From the NCBI RefSeq assembly GCF_017921815.1, contig NZ_JAGEMM010000001.1, forward strand, positions 1,240,001-1,304,000: a DNA stretch of 64,000 nt, written 5' to 3'. The DNA is from Microvirga antarctica. GTDB taxonomy: Bacteria; Pseudomonadota; Alphaproteobacteria; Rhizobiales; Beijerinckiaceae. Shown piece after piece: positions 36,363 to 46,926 of the stretch. How positions within the stretch are numbered: the first letter of the stretch is position 1; each line of letters begins with the position of its first letter. Below the pieces are notes generated by a model, which was not told where the DNA came from, searched no databases, and saw only the letters and a list, made by a program, of their open reading frames with translations. The position numbers and the translations under genes were made by a program.

Positions 36363-39061
36363 GCAGCCTCATCCACGGGTCGTTTCTGATCCGGCACCGG
36401 TAGCCGGATGGTAAAGATCGCGCCGGAGCGATCCGTTCGATTGGCGGCGGTTATCGTGCCGCTCATGGCTTCGACAAACCCGCGGCAGATGGGCAGACCC
36501 AAGCCCGTGCCGGCGCGGACCTGGTCACCCTTCTGTGCACGATAGAACTTGTCGAAGATCCGTTCGAGATCCGCCTCAGGGATCCCCTCCCCTTCATCGA
36601 GCACCTGAACGATCACTGCGTCGTCATCCTGCCAGCTCTGGACGCGGATCGCACTGCCGGACGGGGCGTATTTGGCTGCGTTGTCGAGCAAATTAAACAG
36701 AATCTGCTCGAACAGGACCGCGTCTACCCGCACCATTGGCAGGTCGGGAGCGATCTGCAAGTCAACGCGATGCGACGACAGGACAGCAGCCGCACGATGA
36801 AGCGCCGCGCCCAGCACGTCGCTGACGTCATTTAGCGCCGCATTCGGCGCGATCGCCCCCGATTCAAGCCGCGTCATGTCGAGGAGATTGGCGATGAAGC
36901 GGTTGAGTCGTTCCGCCTCGTCCTGCACGGTTCCGATCAGGTCCGCCTTGGCCTCCTCGTCAAGGGCGGCGGAATAGCTCTTGAGCATTCCGGCCGCGCC
37001 AATGATCGCCGCAAGCGGCGTTTTGAGATCATGTGAGATCGATGTCAGCAATGCCGATCGCAACCGATCCGACTCGGCCGACAAGCGGGCGCGGTCGACA
37101 TCGGCCACAAGTTGAATGCGCTCGGCGGCGAGTGCTGCCTGGTCGGCGAGCGAATGAATGAGCCGCCGCTGTTCGGGCGTCAGGAGGAGACCGGGCTTGT
37201 CGCTGTCGATGCCGACGACACCCACGGGCCCGCTACTGGTGCGCATGGGGAGAAACAGCCGCTTGGCGCCCGGTAGCGTGTCGGCGCCGCGCCCCGCCTC
37301 GCGGTCGCGCTCGAATGCCCACCGGGCGGCAGCCAGATCCGCATCGTCCAGCTGGTCCTCCGGTGGGTACCCGGCTTTCAGTTCCAGTTTGTCGAACTCC
37401 GGCATGAGGATGACGACCCTGACCTTGAGCATTGCGGCAATCTGATAGGCCGTCGCCCAGAGCAGGTCGTCAATCGTTCCCACGCTCGTGAGCTTGCGAC
37501 TGAAGAGATACAGGTCCTCAGTGGTCTTGGCCCGTTGGCTCGCGACGATCGCCTGGCTCCGCACACGGGCCGTCAGATTGCTGGCGATCACCGCCACGAG
37601 GAGAAAGAAAAAGAGCGCGACCACATTTTCGGGGTCCGCGATGGTGAAGGTCTCGATCGGCGGCAGGAAGAAGAAGTTGAAGGCCAGCATGCTGAGAAGA
37701 CTGGCAAAGAGGGCCGGCCAAAGTCCGAAGGAGACGGCAGCGCCCAAAACGCTCGTCAGAAACACGAGAGCGATATTCCTCACGTCCAGGAACTCGTCGA
37801 GCACGAAGCCAAGGCCGAGGGCTGCGACAACAAAAAGCGTGCTGAAGAGATAGGGTGCCGCTTCGAGCCTGCCCTTCGGCGCGACCGGGCGATGTCGATC
37901 CGTTTCGGCCGCGCTCTCGTTGAGCGCGATGACATGAACGCTGATGTCACCCGCCGATCGGATGACGTCATGGGCGACCGAACCTTGGACCGCTTCGCGA
38001 AGTCTCGATTTGTCAGGCTTTCCGACAATGATGTGCGTGGCGTTGTGCGTCTCCGCATAGCGCACCATCTCGGCCGCCACGTCGCGACCGGGGATCGTCA
38101 CCGCCTCGCCGCCAAGGCGCTCGGCCAATCGCAGACTTGCGGCGATGCGATCCTGCGCAGCAACTGACCGCCGCAGGGCGCTTGCGGTTTCCACATGCAG
38201 CGCCGTCCAGGGCGCCTGCAGCCGCTCCGTCATGCGGCGGGCATATCGGATGAGCGCCTCGCTCCCGGGCGAATCGTCGATGCAGACCAGGACCCGATCC
38301 CCTGCAGCCCAGGGGCCAGGGATCGCATGGGCCTGCATGTGATTGAGAAGCTGCGCATCGACGCGCTGGGCGGTCCGCCGCAACGCGAGTTCCCGCAAGG
38401 CTGTGAGGTTTCCGGGCGAAAAGTAATGGGCAACCGCCCGCTCTGCCGTCCGGGAGACGTAGACTTTGCCTTCATGCAGCCGCTGAATGAGGTCTCGCGG
38501 CGTGATGTCGATGATCTCGATGTCGTCGGCGCGGTCGACAATGGCGTCCGGCACCGTCTCGCGCACGCGGATGCGGGTGATCTGCGCCACCACATCGTTG
38601 AGGCTCTCCACATGCTGAACGTTGAGGGTCGTGTAGACGTCGATCCCGACCGAGAGCAGCTCTTCCACGTCGAGATAGCGCTTTGGATGCCGGCTGCCCG
38701 GCGCGTTCGTATGCGCGAGTTCGTCGACCAGCACGAGTTGCGGACGCCGCTGCAGGATCGCGTCGAGATCCATTTCGTCGAGGCGGTGGCCCTTGTAGTC
38801 GACTAAGCGCCGCGGGATGATTTCGAGCCCGGACAGAAGCTGTTCGGTTTCCTTGCGGCCATGCGTCTCGACGACGCCAACGACCACGTCGACACCCTCA
38901 TCCCGCCGCGAGGCCGCCTGCTGCAGCATCTCGAATGTCTTGCCGACACCAGGCGCCGCCCCAAGGAAAATCTTCAGTCGCCCCCGGCTCTCCCGCTTCG
39001 CCGCCTGGAGAAGGGCATCGGGCAAAGGTCGCAGGTGCTGGTCGCGGCGGTCTTCAGCCAT
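36359..39061 (-). CDS. kdpD: KdpD osmosensitive potassium sensor histidine kinase
   Basis: The 900-residue kinase has the full family order. The N-terminal KdpD domain carries Walker A GAAPGVGKTFEMLQQA. A universal-stress-like domain follows (about 250-370), then four membrane helices of DUF4118 (about 400-500), a GAF-like part, HisKA with the phospho-His in SISHDLKTPLAAIIGAAG, and HATPase with NLLDNAAKYAPSGS and GTGLGLPICRG. It phosphorylates KdpE at low potassium or high osmolarity. It is transcribed from the kdp operon direction, downstream of kdpC. Confidence 0.95.
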   Translation of the reverse strand: MAEDRRDQHLRPLPDALLQAAKRESRGRLKIFLGAAPGVGKTFEMLQQAASRRDEGVDVVVGVVETHGRKETEQLLSGLEIIPRRLVDYKGHRLDEMDLDAILQRRPQLVLVDELAHTNAPGSRHPKRYLDVEELLSVGIDVYTTLNVQHVESLNDVVAQITRIRVRETVPDAIVDRADDIEIIDITPRDLIQRLHEGKVYVSRTAERAVAHYFSPGNLTALRELALRRTAQRVDAQLLNHMQAHAIPGPWAAGDRVLVCIDDSPGSEALIRYARRMTERLQAPWTALHVETASALRRSVAAQDRIAASLRLAERLGGEAVTIPGRDVAAEMVRYAETHNATHIIVGKPDKSRLREAVQGSVAHDVIRSAGDISVHVIALNESAAETDRHRPVAPKGRLEAAPYLFSTLFVVAALGLGFVLDEFLDVRNIALVFLTSVLGAAVSFGLWPALFASLLSMLAFNFFFLPPIETFTIADPENVVALFFFLLVAVIASNLTARVRSQAIVASQRAKTTEDLYLFSRKLTSVGTIDDLLWATAYQIAAMLKVRVVILMPEFDKLELKAGYPPEDQLDDADLAAARWAFERDREAGRGADTLPGAKRLFLPMRTSSGPVGVVGIDSDKPGLLLTPEQRRLIHSLADQAALAAERIQLVADVDRARLSAESDRLRSALLTSISHDLKTPLAAIIGAAGMLKSYSAALDEEAKADLIGTVQDEAERLNRFIANLLDMTRLESGAIAPNAALNDVSDVLGAALHRAAAVLSSHRVDLQIAPDLPMVRVDAVLFEQILFNLLDNAAKYAPSGSAIRVQSWQDDDAVIVQVLDEGEGIPEADLERIFDKFYRAQKGDQVRAGTGLGLPICRGFVEAMSGTITAANRTDRSGAIFTIRLPVPDQKRPVDEAA

Positions 39062-39114
39062 GGTCGGTCTCGCACGCAGAACACGCTCTCCCCCTGGACC
39101 CGGGCAACAGGCGA

Positions 39115-39717
39115 CTACCGAGCGTCCCGGTCCAGAACGAGGTTCAGCTTGAGCACATTCACGCGCGGTTCGCCAATAAATCCGAGGATGCGCCCCTCCG
39201 TGTTCTGGGTAACCAGCTGATGAACGCGCTCGACCGGCAGGTTGCGGGCCATGGCCACTCTCGGAACCTGAAACTGGGCGGCTTCCGGCGACAGGTGTGG
39301 ATCGAGGCCGCTTCCCGATGTGGTCACGAGGTCAATCGGGAGGCTGACACCAGGATTCTGCGCCTTCAGCTCCGCGCTGTCGGTTTTGATCCGGTCGATC
39401 AGGGCCTGATTGCTGGGCCCGAGATTCGAGCCACCGGAATTGGACGCATTGTAGGGCAACGCAGTCGTCTTTGACGGGTCGGAGGGGTCTGGCCCGAGGG
39501 TTGCTGATGGCCGCCCGTGGAAGTAGCGGTCGCCCGCGAAGGCCTGCCCGATCAGCGCCGAGCCTTTCGCCTCGCCGTTGACGGCAAGGAGGCTCCCGTT
39601 TGCTTCCTCCGGGAAAAAGGTCTGGGCGACCCCCGTCATGGCGAGGGGATAAAGAAGGCCGGTGATGGCCGTGAACGCCGCAATCATGACGAGAGCGGGA
39701 CGAAGATGACGCAACAT
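39115..39717 (-). CDS. kdpC: KdpC subunit of potassium-transporting ATPase
   Basis: The 200-residue subunit has one N-terminal membrane helix ([20 protein letters not shown]). A periplasmic domain follows with [40 protein letters not shown] and the conserved [20 protein letters not shown]. It stabilises and tunes the KdpFABC complex. Confidence 0.95.
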   Translation of the reverse strand: MLRHLRPALVMIAAFTAITGLLYPLAMTGVAQTFFPEEANGSLLAVNGEAKGSALIGQAFAGDRYFHGRPSATLGPDPSDPSKTTALPYNASNSGGSNLGPSNQALIDRIKTDSAELKAQNPGVSLPIDLVTTSGSGLDPHLSPEAAQFQVPRVAMARNLPVERVHQLVTQNTEGRILGFIGEPRVNVLKLNLVLDRDAR

Positions 39718-39728
39718 GGTGGATCTCC

Positions 39729-41840
39729 TTATGCGAGGCCGATGGTGGTGATCAGAAGGTCGATCGCCTTGATGCCGATGAACGGCACGATGATTCCGCC
39801 AAGGCCGTAGACCAGAAGGTTGCGACGCAGCAGCGGTGCTGCCCCGATCGCGCGGTATTTCACGCCCCTGAGTGCCAAGGGAATCAGCGCGACGATAATC
39901 AGCGCGTTGAAGATGATGGCTGAGAGGATCGCGCTCTCGGGGGTGGCGAGATGCATGATGTTGAGCGCGCCAAGCTGCGGGTAGATGGCCGCAAAGATCG
40001 CCGGGATGATCGCAAAGTACTTGGCAACGTCGTTGGAGATGGAGAACGTGGTGAGCGATCCCCGGGTCATCAGCAACTGCTTGCCGATCTCCACGATCTC
40101 GATGAGCTTGGTCGGATCACTGTCGAGATCCACCATGTTTCCGGCCTCCCGCGCGGCAACTGTGCCCGTATTCATCGCAACGCCCACATCGGCCTGGGCA
40201 AGCGCCGGCGCATCATTGGTGCCATCTCCGCACATGGCGACGAGCTTGCCCTGCGCCTGCTCGGAGCGGATCAACGCGAGCTTGTCCTCGGGCGTGGCCT
40301 GGGCAAGAAAGTCATCGACTCCCGCTTCCGCCGCGATGGCTGCCGCCGTCATGGGGTTGTCGCCCGTGATCATGACCGTGCGGATGCCCATCTGCCGCAA
40401 TTCGGCAAAGCGCTCCTTGATGCCGCCTTTGACGATATCCTTCAATTGCACCACGCCGAGCAGCCGACCATCTTTCGCAACCGCCAGCGGTGTTCCACCG
40501 GCCTTGGCGATGTCGTCGGCAATCGCCTGAACCTCGCGGACCTGATCGGCGCCGACCAGCGACTTGACGGTCGGTGCGGCACCCGCGCTCAGAACCGGTA
40601 TCTTGGGCGACAGATAGGCGAGGATCGAATCGACTGCGCCCTTGCGGATGATGCTTTCCCCAATATCGACGCCACTCATCCGCGTCTGGGCGGTGAACGG
40701 CACGAAGGTCGCGTGCAGTTCACCCATCTGGCGGGCCCTTATGCCATATCGCTCCTTGGCGAGGACGACGATCGAGCGGCCTTCCGGTGTCTCGTCCGCG
40801 AGCGAGGCAAGCTGTGCTGCATCCGCGAGGTCCTCTTCGCTCACCCCGCGCATGGGGCGGAAACTGGTCGCCTGTCGATTGCCGAGCGTGATCGTCCCGG
40901 TCTTGTCGAGCAGGAGCGTATCCACATCGCCTGCCGCCTCCACGGCTCGCCCGGACATCGCCAGCACATTGAACCGGACAAGCCGGTCCATTCCGGCAAT
41001 GCCGATGGCTGACAGCAGCGCGCCGATGGTCGTCGGGATGAGCGTGACGAACAGGGCGACGAGCGAAATGATCGGGATGGTGCCGCCCGCATAGGCGGTG
41101 AAGCTGGGGATGGTCGCGACGGCGACCACGAAGATGATGGTGAGACCGGCCAGCAGGATGTTGAGCGCGATCTCATTGGGAGTCTTTTGACGTGAGGCCC
41201 CCTCCACGAGCGCAATCATGCGGTCGATGAAAGTGGAGCCCGGCGCCGCGGTGATGCGCACGCGGATCCAGTCCGACAGAACCTGCGTACCGCCGGTGAC
41301 GGCCGATCGATCGCCTCCCGATTCCCGAATGACCGGGGCGGATTCGCCGGTGATCGCGGCCTCGTTGACGGAGGCCACCCCCTCCACCACTTCGCCGTCG
41401 CTTGGAATGATGTCCCCGGCCTCCACGAGCACAACGTCGCCCACTTTCAGCTGACCGCCGGGCACCAACGTGAAGTCGCGCGCGCGCTCGGAATCGAGAA
41501 GCTTCGCCTGCGTCTCCGTGCGGGTCTTGCGCAGGGACGCGGCCTGGGCCTTGCCGCGTCCTTCGGCGACCGCCTCGGCGAAGTTGGCAAACAGAAGGGT
41601 GAACCAGAGCCAGAGGATGATCTGGAAGGAGAACGCAAGACTGGTGCCGCCGACAAGCACATCTTTCACAAATAGGATTGTTGTAAGCGCGGCGACGACC
41701 TCCACCACGAACATGACCGGATTCTTGATCATGAGGCGCGGGTCGAGCTTGGTGACGGACGCGGTCAGCGCCGGCACGATGATGGATGGATCGACAAGAG
41801 AGGGGAGACTGGCCCGGTCACGGGCATGGGCGGTATTCAT
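39729..41840 (-). CDS. kdpB: KdpB P-type ATPase subunit
   Basis: The 703-residue P-type ATPase has the phosphorylation motif [15 protein letters not shown] (Asp near residue 313), the actuator TGE in [16 protein letters not shown], and hinge motifs [18 protein letters not shown] and [17 protein letters not shown]. It hydrolyses ATP to drive potassium import through KdpA. The ATG at 41840 has GGAAG upstream. A 41-codon ORF lies between it and kdpA. Confidence 0.96.
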   Translation of the reverse strand: MNTAHARDRASLPSLVDPSIIVPALTASVTKLDPRLMIKNPVMFVVEVVAALTTILFVKDVLVGGTSLAFSFQIILWLWFTLLFANFAEAVAEGRGKAQAASLRKTRTETQAKLLDSERARDFTLVPGGQLKVGDVVLVEAGDIIPSDGEVVEGVASVNEAAITGESAPVIRESGGDRSAVTGGTQVLSDWIRVRITAAPGSTFIDRMIALVEGASRQKTPNEIALNILLAGLTIIFVVAVATIPSFTAYAGGTIPIISLVALFVTLIPTTIGALLSAIGIAGMDRLVRFNVLAMSGRAVEAAGDVDTLLLDKTGTITLGNRQATSFRPMRGVSEEDLADAAQLASLADETPEGRSIVVLAKERYGIRARQMGELHATFVPFTAQTRMSGVDIGESIIRKGAVDSILAYLSPKIPVLSAGAAPTVKSLVGADQVREVQAIADDIAKAGGTPLAVAKDGRLLGVVQLKDIVKGGIKERFAELRQMGIRTVMITGDNPMTAAAIAAEAGVDDFLAQATPEDKLALIRSEQAQGKLVAMCGDGTNDAPALAQADVGVAMNTGTVAAREAGNMVDLDSDPTKLIEIVEIGKQLLMTRGSLTTFSISNDVAKYFAIIPAIFAAIYPQLGALNIMHLATPESAILSAIIFNALIIVALIPLALRGVKYRAIGAAPLLRRNLLVYGLGGIIVPFIGIKAIDLLITTIGLA

Positions 41841-41880
41841 AACTGGACTTCCATGAAAATGGTTCTGGAAAGCGCCGTGT

Positions 41881-42006
41881 CTAGGGCTGCAACAGGCGTG
41901 CGATGAGGTGGACGACGCCCGCGAGCCCGATCGAGCCTGCGGTCAGCGCCACGACGACGGAAATCGGGCTCCACGCTCTCGCGCGCGATGATCGGGATCG
42001 CGGCAT
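41881..42006 (-). CDS. Small membrane protein encoded between kdpA and kdpB
   Basis: A 41-residue ORF starts one base after the kdpA stop codon. It begins [20 protein letters not shown] and continues with one hydrophobic helix (about 16-38) to a final ARLLQP. The binding site AGGAGGG four bases before the ATG is one of the best in the region, and it lies inside the end of kdpA, so the ORF should be translated. A basic N-terminus then a single helix suggests an inner-membrane peptide with its N-terminus inside. I know no named Kdp component of this kind. Confidence 0.6.
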   Translation of the reverse strand: MPRSRSSRARAWSPISVVVALTAGSIGLAGVVHLIARLLQP

Positions 42007-42007
42007 T

Positions 42008-43723
42008 CTACCCTCCTGCCGCGAAAGACTGGCCGGCGATCACCGACAGGTGCTCGACGATCGGTCCCAGTGCCAGCGCGGGGAAGAAGGTCAGGCCTCC
42101 GACGATGAGAATGACGCCGACGAGAAGGCCGATGAACAATCCGCCATGGGTCGGGAAGGTGCCGGCCGAGACGGGAAGTCGCTTCTTGGCCGCCATGGAT
42201 CCCGCGATGGCCATGGCGGGGATGATCACAAAGAAGCGTCCGATCAGCATCGCGGCGCCGAGGGTGAGATTGTACCAGGGCGTATTGCCCGACAGGCTGC
42301 CGAAGGCAGAGCCATTATTGGCGGCGCCCGACACATAGGCGTAGAGCACCTCCGCAAATCCATGCGGCCCGGGATTGCCGATGGATGAGAGCGCTGTCGG
42401 CGTGACGACCGCAATCGCCGTGAAACCGAGCATGACAACGGGCAGGCTCAGGATCGCCAGGATCGCCATCTTGACTTCCTTGGCTTCGATCTTCTTCCCG
42501 AGATATTCGGGCGTGCGACCGACCATGAGGCCGGCGACAAACATCGTCACGATGACGAACAGCAGCATGCCGTAGAGACCGGCGCCGACGCCGCCGATGA
42601 CGATTTCGCCAAGCTCCATGTTGATCAGCGGGATCATGCCGCCCAAGGGCATGAAGCTCGAGAGCATGGCATTGACGGCGCCGCAACTTGCAGCCGTCGT
42701 CACGACGGCGAACAGAGCCGACATGGCGGTGCCGAAGCGCACCTCCTTGCCCTCCATGTTGCCGCCCTCAACGCCCAGCGCATGGACGAGCGGATTGCCG
42801 CCGGCCTCGGCCCAATAGGCCACGCTGACGCCTGCGAGGAACAGGAAAGCCATCGCGCCGAGGATGGCCCAGCCCTGCCGCTGGTCGCCGACCATCCGTC
42901 CGAAGACGTTGGTCAATCCCGCGCCGATGGCAAAGATCGAGATCATCTGAATGAGATTGACGAGGGCGTCCGGGTTCTCGAACGGGTGGGCGGAATTGGC
43001 ATTGAAGAAGCCGCCGCCGTTCGTTCCGAGCATCTTGATGGCAAGCTGGGACGCAACGGGTCCAACGGCAATTGTCTGCTTTCCGCCTTCAAGTGTCGTG
43101 ACATCGACGGAGGCGCCGAGAGTCTGCGGGACGCCCCTGGCGACGTAGACCACCGCCAGCACGATGCAGAGGGGAAGCAGCACGTAGAGAACCGCCCGTG
43201 TCATGTCCGCCCAGAAATTTCCAATCCCCTTTGCGGACGCGCGTGAGAAGCCCCGCACGAGAGCGATGGCGAGCGCGATACCGGTGGCGGCCGACAGGAA
43301 GTTCTGAACCGTCAGACCGACCATCTGGACAAGATACGACATCGTGCTTTCGCCGCCGTAATTCTGCCAGTTGGTGTTTGTGACGAAGCTTACGGCCGTA
43401 TTGAAGGACAGGTCGGGCGCAACGTTGGCCATCTCCATCGGGTTGTACGGCAGCGCTGCCTGAAACCGCTGCAATCCGTAGAGGACCAGAAAGCCCGTGA
43501 GATTGAACGCCAACATCGCGAGCGCATAGGTGAGCCAGTGCTGCTCCTCTCGCTCGTCGATTCCGGCGAGCTTGTAGAGGCCGCTCTCGACAGGGCGCAG
43601 GAGCGGCGACAGGAACGTCTTTTCGCCCGCGAAGACGCGCGTCATATACCACCCGAGGGGGGACACGATCGCCGCGACGAGGGCGCAAAAGACCAGAATT
43701 TGAACCCAGCCATTGATGGTCAT
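42008..43723 (-). CDS. kdpA: KdpA potassium-binding channel-like subunit
   Basis: The 571-residue membrane subunit has ten or more helices and the four selectivity-filter segments, including [38 protein letters not shown] and [10 protein letters not shown]. It translocates potassium with KdpB. The ATG at 43723 lies 14 bases after the kdpF stop. Confidence 0.96.
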   Translation of the reverse strand: MTINGWVQILVFCALVAAIVSPLGWYMTRVFAGEKTFLSPLLRPVESGLYKLAGIDEREEQHWLTYALAMLAFNLTGFLVLYGLQRFQAALPYNPMEMANVAPDLSFNTAVSFVTNTNWQNYGGESTMSYLVQMVGLTVQNFLSAATGIALAIALVRGFSRASAKGIGNFWADMTRAVLYVLLPLCIVLAVVYVARGVPQTLGASVDVTTLEGGKQTIAVGPVASQLAIKMLGTNGGGFFNANSAHPFENPDALVNLIQMISIFAIGAGLTNVFGRMVGDQRQGWAILGAMAFLFLAGVSVAYWAEAGGNPLVHALGVEGGNMEGKEVRFGTAMSALFAVVTTAASCGAVNAMLSSFMPLGGMIPLINMELGEIVIGGVGAGLYGMLLFVIVTMFVAGLMVGRTPEYLGKKIEAKEVKMAILAILSLPVVMLGFTAIAVVTPTALSSIGNPGPHGFAEVLYAYVSGAANNGSAFGSLSGNTPWYNLTLGAAMLIGRFFVIIPAMAIAGSMAAKKRLPVSAGTFPTHGGLFIGLLVGVILIVGGLTFFPALALGPIVEHLSVIAGQSFAAGG

Positions 43724-43737
43724 AGCAGGTGCCTTTG

Positions 43738-43827
43738 TCAGAAGCGCTCGGGCCGGAGGAGCGCGTAGGTGAGGTAGATGAGGAGGCCAACCGTCACGAC
43801 GGCGGCGAGGGTGTAATCGACAATCAT
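43738..43827 (-). CDS. kdpF: KdpF small subunit
   Basis: A 29-residue single-helix peptide begins [20 protein letters not shown] and ends ALLRPERF. Acidic N-terminus, one hydrophobic helix and a final (K/R)-P-E-(K/R)-F are the KdpF signature. The ATG has GAGAGG six bases upstream. It stabilises the KdpFABC complex. Confidence 0.9.
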   Translation of the reverse strand: MIVDYTLAAVVTVGLLIYLTYALLRPERF

Positions 43828-43837
43828 CGGGGGCCTC

Positions 43838-43918
43838 TCAAAGCTGGTCGCAGGCGGCGGCGTAGGCGAAGGCAAGGCCGAAGAAGCCGAGCCCCAGGGC
43901 AAGCATGATGATGTCCAT
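43838..43918 (-). CDS. Tiny membrane peptide upstream of kdpF
   Basis: A 26-residue ORF begins MDIIMLALGLGFFGLAFAYA and ends AACDQL, ten bases before kdpF. It is a single hydrophobic helix with a short polar tail containing Cys-Asp. I have seen similar short peptides in front of kdpF in other proteobacteria, but that recollection is not verified. The ribosome binding site is weak (GGGAT). Confidence 0.5.
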   Translation of the reverse strand: MDIIMLALGLGFFGLAFAYAAACDQL

Positions 43919-44019
43919 CTGAAACAATCCCGCGGATGCGAGCGGCCAAAGCGGGCCTCTCATGCGGCCTGAGATGCAGCAATCCGCATGAGGATTCGAG
44001 AGGGCCGGAACGGCCCGCG

Positions 44020-44037
44020 CATAAGTTTCTCATAAGG
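44020..44037 (-). promoter_or_regulatory. Repeat element in the kdp promoter region, candidate KdpE site
   Basis: On the minus strand the sequence CCTTATGAGAAACTTATG holds two direct TTATG units 11 bases apart, one helical turn. It lies about 100 bases upstream of the first kdp ORF, where KdpE should bind. The assignment is from position and repeat pattern only. Confidence 0.3.
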
Positions 44038-44071
44038 ACGGGCGTGCGGCTGCCTCCCCCGACAAACGAAA

Positions 44072-44103
44072 ACGGCCCGTCCCTCGATGGAGGAACGGGC
44101 CGT
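44072..44103 (-). terminator. Intrinsic terminator of the uxuA operon
   Basis: The stem ACGGCCCGTcCCTC (44072-44085) pairs with GAGGaACGGGCCGT (44090-44103) with one mismatch and a GATG loop. Read on the minus strand, downstream of the mannonate dehydratase stop at 44133, it is followed by TTTTCGTTT. Confidence 0.75.
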
Positions 44104-44132
44104 GTCTGGTGGCGTGAGCCGAAAGCGAGAGG

Positions 44133-45329
44133 CTAGAGCGCCAGACCCTCGAGCTGGGAGACGGCGGTCATGACGCCGCGAATTTCGGCAAGCCCGCGGA
44201 GGCGACCGATGGCCGGATAACCAGGATGGGTGGGCTTGCCCACATCGTCCAGCAACTCGCGGCCATGGTCGGGGCGGAACGGAATGCGCCAGTCGGCAGC
44301 GCCCGCCTGGCGACGCCGGTTCTGCTCCTGGAGAAGGACGCGCACGACAGCCACCATATCCACATCCCCGCCGAGGTGGTCAGCCTCCTCGAACGATCCG
44401 TCGGGATCCTTCGTGACGTTGCGCAGATGCGCAAAGCAGATGTGCTCGGCAAAGCGCTTTGCAATCGCCGGAAGGTCGTTGCCCGGCCGGGCACCGAGGG
44501 ACCCGGTGCACAGCGTCAGGCCGTTGGACGGCGAGCGATGGAGATCGAGCACCGCCGCAATATGCTCCTCCGAGCTGACGATGCGCGGGAGGCCGAGAAG
44601 AGGACGCGGCGGGTCATCGGGATGGATGCCCATGCGAATGCCGAGCTCTTCGGCTGTCGGGACAACAGCCTTGAGAAAACGGCCGAGATTCTCGCGCAGG
44701 CGCTCGGCCGAAACGTCCTTGAAGCGCGCGAGCATCGTGCGCAGACCGGGCAGATCGTAGCGATCGAACGCGCCGGGAAGCCCTGCCATGATATTGGCCA
44801 GCAGCTTGTCCCGATCGCTCGGCGTCGAGGCGTCGAACCAGGCCCGAGCCCGGGCGAGAACCTCCGGCGCATGATCCGCTTCGGCGCCTTTGCGCTCCAG
44901 CATGAAGCAGTCGAAGGCAGCATATTCATGGGCGTTGAACCGCAGCGCGCGCCCTCCTCCGACGACCGGCGCGCGCAGATCCGTGCGCGTCCAGTCCAGC
45001 ACCGGCATGAAATTGTAGCAGACCGTCTTGATGCCGCAGGCCGCGAGATTGCGCAGGGACGTGCGGTAATCCTCGAACAGCGGCTCGAGATTGCCTTCGC
45101 CGATCTTGATGGCCTCGAGAATCGGCAGGCTCTCGACCACGCTCCAGCGCAAGCCGAGCTGACGGTCGCGCTCGATGAAGCGGATCCGCTCCTCGATGGC
45201 ATCCTTCGTCCAGACGACGCCTGCCGGAATGTCGTGCAAGGCGGTCACGATGCCCGTGGCACCGGTCTGCCGCACATGCTCCAGGGTGATGATATCTGCG
45301 GGTCCCCACCAACGCCATGTCTGTTCCAT
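44133..45329 (-). CDS. uxuA: Mannonate dehydratase UxuA
   Basis: The 398-residue TIM-barrel protein matches UxuA from the first line, MEQTWRWWGPADIITLEHVR, through GIKTVCYNFMPVLDWTRTDL, RMGIHPDDPPRPLLGLPRIV, LCTGSLGARPGNDLPAIAKR and a C-terminal DHGRELLDDVGKPTHPGYPA. It dehydrates D-mannonate to 2-keto-3-deoxygluconate in hexuronate catabolism. The ATG has AAGGAGC upstream. It is the last gene of the ABC/GntR cluster. Confidence 0.93.
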   Translation of the reverse strand: MEQTWRWWGPADIITLEHVRQTGATGIVTALHDIPAGVVWTKDAIEERIRFIERDRQLGLRWSVVESLPILEAIKIGEGNLEPLFEDYRTSLRNLAACGIKTVCYNFMPVLDWTRTDLRAPVVGGGRALRFNAHEYAAFDCFMLERKGAEADHAPEVLARARAWFDASTPSDRDKLLANIMAGLPGAFDRYDLPGLRTMLARFKDVSAERLRENLGRFLKAVVPTAEELGIRMGIHPDDPPRPLLGLPRIVSSEEHIAAVLDLHRSPSNGLTLCTGSLGARPGNDLPAIAKRFAEHICFAHLRNVTKDPDGSFEEADHLGGDVDMVAVVRVLLQEQNRRRQAGAADWRIPFRPDHGRELLDDVGKPTHPGYPAIGRLRGLAEIRGVMTAVSQLEGLAL

Positions 45330-45427
45330 GAGCGATGCTCCTTGATGTGTTCAGGTTCTTCGACCGTCGATCGGACCGACGTTCGCGCGCCGCAACCGAT
45401 CGATTCTCGTCCTTGTGTCTTTCGGCC

Positions 45428-46159
45428 CTAGGTGTCGTCGACGATCAACTCCGGGTGGGTCGCCGCCAGCGTATCAGAGACCTTGAGAACCTCCGAGAGG
45501 TGCTCGCGGGCCGCGTGTTCTGCTGCCGTAACGTCGCCTCGGCGTACCGCGTCCAGCATCGCCCTGTGCTGACCGATGAGGGTCTCCACGGGAGTCACGT
45601 TGGGAAGGCTGAGAAACCGCAAGCGGTCGAACTGCGCCTTCTCCCGTTCGAGAACCGCCCAGATGTTGCCCACGTCAATCCCGTCGGCGAACGCGCGATG
45701 AAAGGCGTCGTCGGCGCGCGTGAACCATTCCGGCTGGTCGCGCGCTGCTTCCTGGTCTTCGATCGCCCGTTCGGCCATGGTCTGGTTTGCCGCCGACAGG
45801 CCTTGCTCGGCGGCCCGGCGCAGGATTGCCACCTCCATCGCCTCGCGCACGAAGCGCGCGCGGCGCACCGCCCGCAGGGAAATATGGGTGATGAACGTGC
45901 CGCGTTGAGGCCAGACGGCCACGAGGCCCTCATCCACAAGCCGAAAGAGCGCTTCGCGCACGGGCGTCCGACTCGTACCGAAACGGCGCGCCAGCTCGTT
46001 TTCCGAGACCCGCGTACCGGGCCGAAGGCGCAGGACGATGATGTCCTGCCGGATCGTTGCATGAATGGCCGCAACGCTCAACGGAGCCGATATCGCTCGC
46101 ACGGTCTCGGCTCCGGACGAGGCCGGGCCTCCGGCGGATGGCCTGATCGGTGCTGACAC
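45428..46159 (-). CDS. GntR-family (FCD) transcriptional regulator
   Basis: The 243-residue protein has an N-terminal winged helix (TIRQDIIVLRLRPGTRVSEN, RRFGTSRTPVREALFRLVDE) and a C-terminal all-helical FCD domain (MAERAIEDQEAARDQPEWFT, AFHRAFADGIDVGNIWAV, RRGDVTAAEHAAREHLSEVL). FCD regulators respond to sugar acids and similar organic acids, consistent with the adjacent uxuA. It starts at a GTG 18 bases after the ATPase gene. Confidence 0.92.
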   Translation of the reverse strand: MSAPIRPSAGGPASSGAETVRAISAPLSVAAIHATIRQDIIVLRLRPGTRVSENELARRFGTSRTPVREALFRLVDEGLVAVWPQRGTFITHISLRAVRRARFVREAMEVAILRRAAEQGLSAANQTMAERAIEDQEAARDQPEWFTRADDAFHRAFADGIDVGNIWAVLEREKAQFDRLRFLSLPNVTPVETLIGQHRAMLDAVRRGDVTAAEHAAREHLSEVLKVSDTLAATHPELIVDDT

Positions 46160-46176
46160 GGTCCGGAAATCCCCTC

Positions 46177-46926
46177 TTATGCATCCCAGCCGAGATGGCC
46201 GAGAAAGTCACGGGTCCGCGCCTGGTGGGGCGCGTCGAAGATCTGCCCGGGCGGGCCCTGCTCGATGATCTGGCCGCTGTCGAACACGACCACATGGTCG
46301 GCCACACGGCGGGCGAAGGTCATCTCGTGTGTGACGACGACCATTGTCATGCCGTCATCGGCCAGTGTCTTCATGACGTTCAGAACCTCGCCGATGGTCT
46401 CCGGGTCCAGCGCCGATGTGGGCTCGTCGAACAGCATGACCTCGGGCTCCATGGCGAGCGCGCGGGCGATGGCGACCCGCTGCTGCTGCCCCCCGGACAG
46501 ATTGGCCGGGTAATTGCCCGCCTTCTCGACCAGTCCGACCTTTGCCAGCAATGCTTCGGCCCGGTCGCGCGACTGGGCGTCCGACAATCCGAGAACCGTG
46601 GATGGCCCCATCATGACATTCTGGATCGCGGTCTTGTGCGGAAACAACTCGAAATTCTGGAACACCATTCCCATGCGCTGGCGCACCTTCCGGATGGCGG
46701 CGGGTTCCTTCGGCAGCGGAACACCATCAAAAAGCAATTCGCCGCCATCGAGAGTTTCAAGCGCGTTGGTGCAGCGAAGGAGGGTGGACTTGCCCGAGCC
46801 GGAGGGTCCGATCAGGCAGACCACCTGGCCCCGGCGGACCTCCATGGAGACGCCCGAGAGGGCGACGAAATCGCCGTAGAGTTTGCGGACATTCCGATAT
46901 TGCAGGACGACGCTGGCGGCTGTCAT
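46177..46926 (-). CDS. Polar amino acid type ABC transporter ATPase
   Basis: The 249-residue ATPase starts [20 protein letters not shown] and has Walker [18 protein letters not shown], the GlnQ/HisP-type [20 protein letters not shown], signature [19 protein letters not shown] and Walker [16 protein letters not shown] chose the ATG at 46926 because it makes an ATGA overlap with the permease stop; an upstream in-frame start exists at 46956. Confidence 0.93.
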   Translation of the reverse strand: MTAASVVLQYRNVRKLYGDFVALSGVSMEVRRGQVVCLIGPSGSGKSTLLRCTNALETLDGGELLFDGVPLPKEPAAIRKVRQRMGMVFQNFELFPHKTAIQNVMMGPSTVLGLSDAQSRDRAEALLAKVGLVEKAGNYPANLSGGQQQRVAIARALAMEPEVMLFDEPTSALDPETIGEVLNVMKTLADDGMTMVVVTHEMTFARRVADHVVVFDSGQIIEQGPPGQIFDAPHQARTRDFLGHLGWDA

